DNA of 57,455 nt, taken from Marispirochaeta aestuarii. GTDB taxonomy: Bacteria; Spirochaetota; Spirochaetia; JC444; Marispirochaetaceae. A program made the position numbers and the translations under genes. The stretch covers positions 1 to 57,455 of the forward strand of contig NZ_MWQY01000023.1 in the NCBI RefSeq assembly GCF_002087085.1, given 5' to 3'. The notes beneath the pieces were generated by a model. That model ran no database searches. It was given only the letters and a program-made list of their open reading frames with translations, and was not told the origin of the DNA. The stretch's first letter is position 1; each line of letters opens with the position of its first letter. Positions 52,949 to 57,455 of the stretch are shown one piece after another.

Positions 52949-53305
52949 ATGCTACATTTTAGCATCGTGAGATTTTCCGGAACAAGATACTGGTTCATTC
53001 ACTTTCTTCGCCGTTTGTCTCTTTTTCTTTTTTTGTATGTCTGCATAGTCATGACGGTGTTTGTGATCGGGAATTTCCAGAACTTTCTCGATTCCACCCT
53101 GGAGAGAATCCTGCTGATTCTGGAAACCACCGCCATGATCGGCGGCATTTCACTGTTCTTCCTCATTATCCTGAGCCTTTTTCTGGCAGTATTCGGCAGG
53201 GAATTATCCATTGCAGTCTGGATAAGCTCTTCTCTGGGACTTTTTACCCTTGTAATGCTGCTCTTTTTTGTAAAATTCCTGAAGGCATGGCTGTATTCTC
53301 CGTGA
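52949..53305 (+). CDS. Small polytopic membrane protein
   Basis: A 118-residue protein with three hydrophobic segments (LSLFLFLYVCIVMTVFVIG, MIGGISLFFLIILSLFLAVF, VWISSSLGLFTLVMLLFFV). Start ATG 52949 or GTG 52967; no ribosome site for either. ATGCTA-cattt-TAGCAT (52949-52965) is an inverted repeat over the start. Its end overlaps the methionine aminopeptidase gene by 19 bp. Function unknown. Confidence 0.62.
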   Translation: MLHFSIVRFSGTRYWFIHFLRRLSLFLFLYVCIVMTVFVIGNFQNFLDSTLERILLILETTAMIGGISLFFLIILSLFLAVFGRELSIAVWISSSLGLFTLVMLLFFVKFLKAWLYSP

Positions 53306-54093
53306 ACGAGGTGGTTTTAAAAACCAGGCCCGAGATCCACAGAATCCGTTACGCCTGTACACCCATAGAAGAACTGTTCAGATCTCTTCCATCGGTCCTG
53401 AAAACAGGGTACCCGATTGAGGAACTGCGGAGCTACTGTTTGAAATTCCTGCGCGGACAGGGCTGCGAACCCGCACTGCGGGGGTTTAACGGCTTTCCCG
53501 AGGACATCTGTATCTCCGTAAACAATGTGGCGGCCCACGGAGTTTCCACTGCGGAGGTACTGCAGGAAGGCGACCTGGTTACGATAGACGTAACCACCGT
53601 GCGGGATGGCTGGCACGGCGACGGTGCCTGGACCTTCGCTGTCGGCAGACCGGGGCCGGCGGCCAAAAGACTTCTGCGCTGCGCCTGGCAGGCCACACGG
53701 GAGGGGATTCTCGCGCTGAAGGCGGGGTTCTATCTGAGTGAGGTAGGGAAGGCCATTGATTCTGTTGCCCGCAGGTACGGCTGTACGGTGCTGCCGTATT
53801 TTGTAGGACACGGCATCGGCCGAAGCATACACGAAGAGCCGAAGGTCCTGCATACGCTGGTGGACCAGCTGCCATGTCCTGTTGTTCCGGGCCTTGTGGT
53901 GACCATAGAGCCCATTGTGTCCCTTGGCGGATCTGCCACAAAGCTTCTGGATGACGGATGGTCCCAGACGACGGTGGACGGGAGCCTGACTGCCCAGTTC
54001 GAGCATACCGTTGCGGTTTTTTCGACCCATACAGAGGTTCTTACCATGCGAAATCAGCGTGACCTGCTGCTTGACTTTCCCCCGTTTATCTAA
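53287..54093 (+). CDS. map: Methionine aminopeptidase
   Basis: A 268-residue type I enzyme removing the first Met from new proteins. Metal ligands are in TIDVTTVRDGWHGDGAW (two Asp), GHGIGRSIHEEP (His), TIEPIV (Glu) and FEHTVAV (Glu). All five are kept. It precedes tRNA-Thr by 19 bp. Confidence 0.94.
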   Translation: MAVFSVNEVVLKTRPEIHRIRYACTPIEELFRSLPSVLKTGYPIEELRSYCLKFLRGQGCEPALRGFNGFPEDICISVNNVAAHGVSTAEVLQEGDLVTIDVTTVRDGWHGDGAWTFAVGRPGPAAKRLLRCAWQATREGILALKAGFYLSEVGKAIDSVARRYGCTVLPYFVGHGIGRSIHEEPKVLHTLVDQLPCPVVPGLVVTIEPIVSLGGSATKLLDDGWSQTTVDGSLTAQFEHTVAVFSTHTEVLTMRNQRDLLLDFPPFI

Positions 54094-54112
54094 TAATATG
54101 CGCCCTGCAAAC

Positions 54113-54186
54113 GCCGACTTAGCTCAGCTGGCCAGAGCACGTGACTTGTAATCTCGGGGTCGTCAGTTCGAATCTGACAGTCGGCT
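54113..54186 (+). tRNA. tRNA-Thr (TGT)
   Basis: Acceptor GCCGACT pairs with AGTCGGC, discriminator T; D arm GCTCAGCTGGCCAGAGC; anticodon loop CTTGTAA (anticodon TGT); T arm GTCAG-TTCGAAT-CTGAC. One T-T mismatch lies in the anticodon stem. No CCA. It marks the left border of the AT-rich accessory segment. Confidence 0.92.
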
Positions 54187-54193
54187 AACCTAC

Positions 54194-54218
54194 AAGCTCC
54201 CTTAGGGGAGCTTTTTTA
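54194..54218 (+). terminator. Intrinsic terminator after tRNA-Thr
   Basis: AAGCTCCC (54194-54201), loop TTAG, GGGAGCTT (54206-54213), then T run. Confidence 0.88.
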
Positions 54219-54663
54219 TTGTCCTGTAAGGAATTACGTGGTATTATTGATGTGCGTGATTTTGGCTGACAGCTGATTAAATGCACGTTTTTGGGTACAC
54301 TGTAGACAAATTCAGAATAGGTAAAAATCGTTTTTAACACGGGATACCAAGAAGCACCGAAGCGCTTCTTGTCGCAGGTAGATATTATATATACTACTGT
54401 TTTTTCAGGTAGAAAGATCACATTGATTTTATTGCACAATGTGTTTCTATTTCATTGTTTCTACGTAATATTCATTTCCCGGGTTAATCGTGTGGGGGTA
54501 CCTGTGAGCAGTTTGTTATGGATAACTTATGCACTGGAAAGGGTTTCAGGATAGATAGGCAGCAGGGCAAATACTTGCTGAGTTGCTATGTTATTTAGTT
54601 GAGAAAATGTATCATTTAAAGAAAAATTATTGATCTGAAGTGAAAGTTTTATATAATGAGACG
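54219..54663. other. AT-rich non-coding gap
   Basis: No supported gene. The base composition is distinctly more AT-rich than in the window to the left. Small dyads are present: AAGAAGC/GCTTCTT (54349-54370) and CACATTG/CAATGTG (54419-54443). Short open frames on both strands have no recognisable motif. It may hold decayed mobile-element DNA next to the tRNA; no integrase remnant was identified. Confidence 0.5.
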
Positions 54664-56307
54664 ATGACAAATCGTGATATACATAAGAATATCGTTAAGA
54701 TATTGAGTCTAAGCTTAGCGCTCCTTGCGGTAACTTTTCTGGTATATGAAACCGGTGGCATTAAACATGTCTATTCTCATTCAATGTATCCGATCATCCT
54801 GCTTGCAGGGTTATGGTTCGGAGCAAAAGGCGGTATTCTTACTGCATTTATTGCAGGCCTGTTGCTCGGACCGAAAATGCCCATGGATGTAGCTACCGGA
54901 GAGATCCAGACCTTCATTAACTGGATTTTTAGGCTCTTCATTTTCATTGGTACTGGTGGGATTTGGGGCTCCATAATTGATTACCTGCGGTCTCGTCTGG
55001 ACATGTTGAAATGGGCAAGTCGACATGATCCGGAAACCGGTATTGGAACTTTATCTCTCTTTGAGGACCGTTTCTATCAGCTACAGGAAGAGTCGCCCGC
55101 GGATAAACAGATCGGAGTGTGCTTATGCTCTGTTGAAAACTATGATGAGATTGTAAGCACCTTCGGTATGAGGTCAGGAGAATCTGGCATACTTCAGTTT
55201 ACAGAGAGGGCGGGGAAGTACTGTCCGGAAGGAGCTTCTGTTTTCCTGAAACGCATGGGCAAGCTGGTCATTCTCGTTCCTGATTTTAATGAAGATATGG
55301 AAACTGAACTTGCGCCGCGGATAAGACAGATTACAGTGGAACCTTTTCATATAGACGATATCCCGATTCACTTGGAACTGTCGGTGGGATTTCATCAAAC
55401 CAAAATCGGGACTGACGATTCAGCTCTCGAGCTTGTAAGAAAGGCAACAATCGCACAGGAGGAAGCACAACGCCTCGATAGCGAGTATGTGGTGTATACA
55501 CCAGGTCTGCAGACTATACCTAAAGAAGCTATTGCTCTTATCGGAGAGCTCCGACGAGCAATAGACAAAGATGAACTCTATCTTGAATACCAGGCCAAAG
55601 TTACAGTAAATGAACATCGTCTTATCAGTGCCGAAGCTCTGGTACGCTGGAAGCACCCAGGCCTGGGGATTATCAGTCCCGGAGCATTTATTCCTTATGC
55701 AGAGAAAAGTGATCTTATAAACCCCATGACAGAATGGGTCATTGAGAAAGCACTCCTGCAGCTCAGGCAATGGCAGGAGCAGGGATTCTTTACAAAAATA
55801 GCGATCAATATCTCTACCAGAAACCTTCAAGTCGCTGGCTTTGCGGATCGCCTTAAAGAGCAGCTCGAGAAGTATAAAATCAGTCCGGAATCAATAGAGC
55901 TGGAAGTGACAGAATGGACTTTCATGAAGGATCAGCAGAATGTCCTTGAGTCGCTTGAGAAACTGTCGCAGATTCCGATCTTTCTGGCGATTGACGACTT
56001 TGGGACCGGGTATTCTTCTCTGCAGTATATTAACCGAATCCCTGGCAATTCCATAAAAATCGACAGATCCTTTATCAATCAGATCGATAATGACCCGGGT
56101 GTTTTTCAGGTTGTTCGTGCAGCTGTGAGAATCGGTCATGCCCTTGGAATGGAAGTTGTTGCCGAAGGGGTTGAAACGGATATTCAGTACAACATGGTAC
56201 AGAAAGCTCAGTGTGATGCGGTCCAGGGGTATTACATACACCGACCGAGTAGTCCCGAGGAATTATACAATCAGTATGTAGGTAAAAAAACCAAGAACGA
56301 TAATTAA
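54664..56307 (+). CDS. Cyclic-di-GMP phosphodiesterase with degenerate GGDEF and intact EAL
   Basis: A 547-residue membrane protein. About four N-terminal helices (LSLALLAVTFLVYE, PIILLAGLWFGAKGGILTAF, FINWIFRLFIFIGTGGIWG), then a GGDEF-like domain whose signature is lost (RMGKLVILV in place of R-GGDEF), then an EAL domain with intact catalytic blocks: EALVRW, NISTRNL, ELEVTEW, DDFGTGYSS, EGVET and QGYY. It should degrade cyclic di-GMP to pGpG. The start ATG 54664 is tentative; GTG 54640 is in frame. The gene lies in the AT-rich region beside tRNA-Thr and was probably acquired. Confidence 0.9.
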   Translation: MTNRDIHKNIVKILSLSLALLAVTFLVYETGGIKHVYSHSMYPIILLAGLWFGAKGGILTAFIAGLLLGPKMPMDVATGEIQTFINWIFRLFIFIGTGGIWGSIIDYLRSRLDMLKWASRHDPETGIGTLSLFEDRFYQLQEESPADKQIGVCLCSVENYDEIVSTFGMRSGESGILQFTERAGKYCPEGASVFLKRMGKLVILVPDFNEDMETELAPRIRQITVEPFHIDDIPIHLELSVGFHQTKIGTDDSALELVRKATIAQEEAQRLDSEYVVYTPGLQTIPKEAIALIGELRRAIDKDELYLEYQAKVTVNEHRLISAEALVRWKHPGLGIISPGAFIPYAEKSDLINPMTEWVIEKALLQLRQWQEQGFFTKIAINISTRNLQVAGFADRLKEQLEKYKISPESIELEVTEWTFMKDQQNVLESLEKLSQIPIFLAIDDFGTGYSSLQYINRIPGNSIKIDRSFINQIDNDPGVFQVVRAAVRIGHALGMEVVAEGVETDIQYNMVQKAQCDAVQGYYIHRPSSPEELYNQYVGKKTKNDN

Positions 56308-56334
56308 TGTTAGCTTATGAATGAATTATGCACC

Positions 56335-57030
56335 TCAGAAGACACCCGGGATTAACCGATAACGCACGCGAATCGCATAATCCCGATAGCCTGGTAATTC
56401 TTCCTGTAGAGTTTTATCTTCTAGTATAGTTCTAATAACGGTAATGATCAGTGCCACTATTACTGGAATGATTGTCCAAACAGAGCTTAAAGCAAGCACA
56501 ATGCCCGGTAGCGCTATAATATTTCCAGCATAACCAGGATGTCTTACAATCTGATATGGACCACTGTCACAAACTTTATGCTCCCGGTCCGTTTGAATAC
56601 GAACCACACTAGAGAAGAAACTGTTCACTACCAAAGCACAACCACCAATGGTGTAGCCAAGAATAATCAATATTAAGCCAGCGATATTGAGCCATAGCGG
56701 AAATACAGGTGACCACCCAAAGCGGTGATCTAGTCCTGCTGCAATAAATAACGGAAAAGTTACACTCACAGCCATTAATGGAGCAAGTACTTTATCCCAC
56801 GACTTCACATTCTGTGCTTTGCCCATTTTCCCTCGTTCTGTTAGCAATCCTGGATGCCTTTTTTCTGCCAAAATACGAGGGACGATACTCGCTACAATTA
56901 TCAATACTGAATAAAACCAACCCTGCCACCAACCGAGATCCCATCCGCTTATCACGAGAATCAATGGTATGAGGAAAAGAGTAAAAATTAATCCACCCAA
57001 ATCTTTGAGATTTACTGTGTTAGATTCCAT
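56335..57030 (-). CDS. Isoprenylcysteine methyltransferase-family protein
   Basis: A 231-residue polytopic membrane protein with about five helices. The family signature lies in the C-terminal half: GPYQIVRHPGYAGNI, then RTILEDKTLQEELPGYRDYA and RYRLIPGVF. Bacterial members methylate small lipophilic or thiol compounds; the substrate is unknown. AAGGAGG lies just upstream of ATG 57030. Immediately before it is the attC-like site, so it has the form of an integron gene cassette. Convergent with the EAL gene; an imperfect dyad (56300-56329) lies between. Confidence 0.88.
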   Translation of the reverse strand: MESNTVNLKDLGGLIFTLFLIPLILVISGWDLGWWQGWFYSVLIIVASIVPRILAEKRHPGLLTERGKMGKAQNVKSWDKVLAPLMAVSVTFPLFIAAGLDHRFGWSPVFPLWLNIAGLILIILGYTIGGCALVVNSFFSSVVRIQTDREHKVCDSGPYQIVRHPGYAGNIIALPGIVLALSSVWTIIPVIVALIITVIRTILEDKTLQEELPGYRDYAIRVRYRLIPGVF

Positions 57031-57088
57031 ACTTATTCCTCCTTATCAATTGTATATCTGCTATCTAAAAATTTGAAGATAACATTGC

Positions 57089-57203
57089 GCCTAACGTTCC
57101 GCGAATATGAGAAGTTGTCGAAGCGAAGCGCAGGCACTTTGGATGGATCCGAAGGCGGAACCACACATTCGCTCCTATGTGCTGAATCGTTCGCGCGTTA
57201 AAT
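57089..57203 (-). mobile_element. Probable integron attC recombination site
   Basis: Read on the minus strand, the site begins ATTTAAC (57203-57197, fits RYYYAAC) and ends GTTAGGC (57095-57089, fits GTTRRRY). The 115 bp between form an imperfect inverted repeat: TAACG, CGCGAA, AGCGAA and GGATCC recur in the two arms in the same order when one is reverse-complemented. The upstream ORF (deformylase fragment) ends inside the site and the next gene begins 58 bp after it, as in cassette arrays. No attI or integrase in the window. Confidence 0.7.
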
Positions 57204-57411
57204 CAAGAAAATATTTAACTGATGCTTTCTCATTAGTTTCCTCGTTGAAAACATACTCATCCGACATTCTATCGATATATAAAATCCCATCTAAATGGGC
57301 AATTTCATGCTGAAAGCACCGAGCCATTTTGTCTTTTGTTTCAACTGTATGAAACTCTCCCAATCTATCCTGATACTTGACGATAATGTTCTTAGAGCGA
57401 CTAACCCGCAT
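57175..57411 (-). pseudogene. Peptide deformylase, C-terminal fragment
   Basis: Encodes 78 residues matching the last half of peptide deformylase: VSRSKNIIVKYQDRLGEF, then ARCFQHEIAHLDGILYIDRM with the HExxH zinc motif. The first two family motifs (GxGxAAxQ and EGCLS) are missing, and an in-frame TGA lies 3 bp before the ATG. So it is truncated or frameshifted, and without the EGCLS Cys it should not be active. Its stop lies within the attC-like site. Confidence 0.75.
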
Positions 57412-57455
57412 TTCTCACAAATAAAATGAAAAAGAGGGCCTTTTTATGATAAATT

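Noticed and set aside
54185-54554. Two short frames in the gap after tRNA-Thr
   Set aside because: No ribosome site, odd composition, one overlaps the tRNA terminator; no motif seen.
54219-54663. Integrase remnant beside tRNA-Thr
   Set aside because: No R-HxxR-Y type block could be read in any frame.
56300-56334. Second attC site after the methyltransferase gene
   Set aside because: AGCTAAC does not fit RYYYAAC and no paired GTTRRRY with arms was found; only a short dyad.

Overview
The window looks like a chromosomal segment of a free-living or marine member of the Spirochaetaceae (moderate GC, Treponema/Sediminispirochaeta/Marispirochaeta-like). This rests on the gene families: a FlaB-type flagellin, a BpuR/DUF3276 Pur-domain protein, two divergent EF-G paralogues side by side, a DUF5312-like protein, many secreted or periplasmic proteins of unknown function, and spirochaete-style order around coaD-rpmF-acpP-rnc. 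The species itself cannot be fixed from the sequence.

Layout. 1-355: a 131-bp tandem repeat whose last copy forms a strong intrinsic-terminator hairpin. 403-1837: a LysM/M23-like envelope protein and uridine kinase. 1841-8592: a signalling block. A protein with a new N-terminal domain fused to an HU-type DNA-binding domain is divergent from a stand-alone copy of the same N-terminal domain. The stand-alone copy heads a same-strand run of PPP-type phosphatase, membrane Ser/Thr kinase, membrane FHA protein and secreted vWA/TM/FHA protein. 8614-8835: a structured repeat and tRNA-Asn. 8888-12000: radical SAM AmrS, a PilZ-like protein and secreted proteins. 12030-19844: mfd, ptsP, trmB and citrate synthase. 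19976-24394: two EF-G paralogues and tRNA-Val. 24480-27698: vitamin B6 genes (pdxS, pdxT, divergent yggS). 27715-31061: rluD, metallo-hydrolase, pentapeptide protein, Pur-domain protein and RNase HII. 31222-35632: a short SMC without a recognisable hinge, plus envelope proteins. 35732-42544: a long, tightly overlapped operon ffh-rpsP-khpA-rimM-trmD-rplS, then FliK-like, FlhB-C-like, HD-GYP, yraN, a 47-residue ORF and a zinc-finger basic protein. 42598-47166: a HEAT protein, a lipoprotein, and coaD-rpmF-acpP-rnc with convergent cca. 47277-48149: flagellin under a sigma-28 promoter with a CsrA-like leader hairpin. 48291-54093: thiamine pyrophosphokinase, DUF5312-like, HIT, SPFH-like, HAD and methionine aminopeptidase.

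From tRNA-Thr (54113-54186) to the right edge the character changes. DNA is more AT-rich, there is a 477-bp non-coding gap, an EAL phosphodiesterase, a methyltransferase, and at 57089-57203 a structure with all the hallmarks of an integron attC site between two minus-strand cassette-like genes (a peptide deformylase fragment and an isoprenylcysteine-methyltransferase-family gene). This looks like an accessory island beside a tRNA gene.

Main candidates for undescribed biology: (1) the HU-fusion domain and its divergent solo partner beside the kinase/phosphatase/FHA genes; (2) the attC cassette boundary at the right edge; (3) a dispersed structured repeat with covarying arms (1-300 and 8616-8713); (4) the sigma-28/CsrA arrangement on flaB; (5) divergent, apparently leaderless promoters at coaD and its neighbour. 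All calls come from reading the sequence; no database search was possible.
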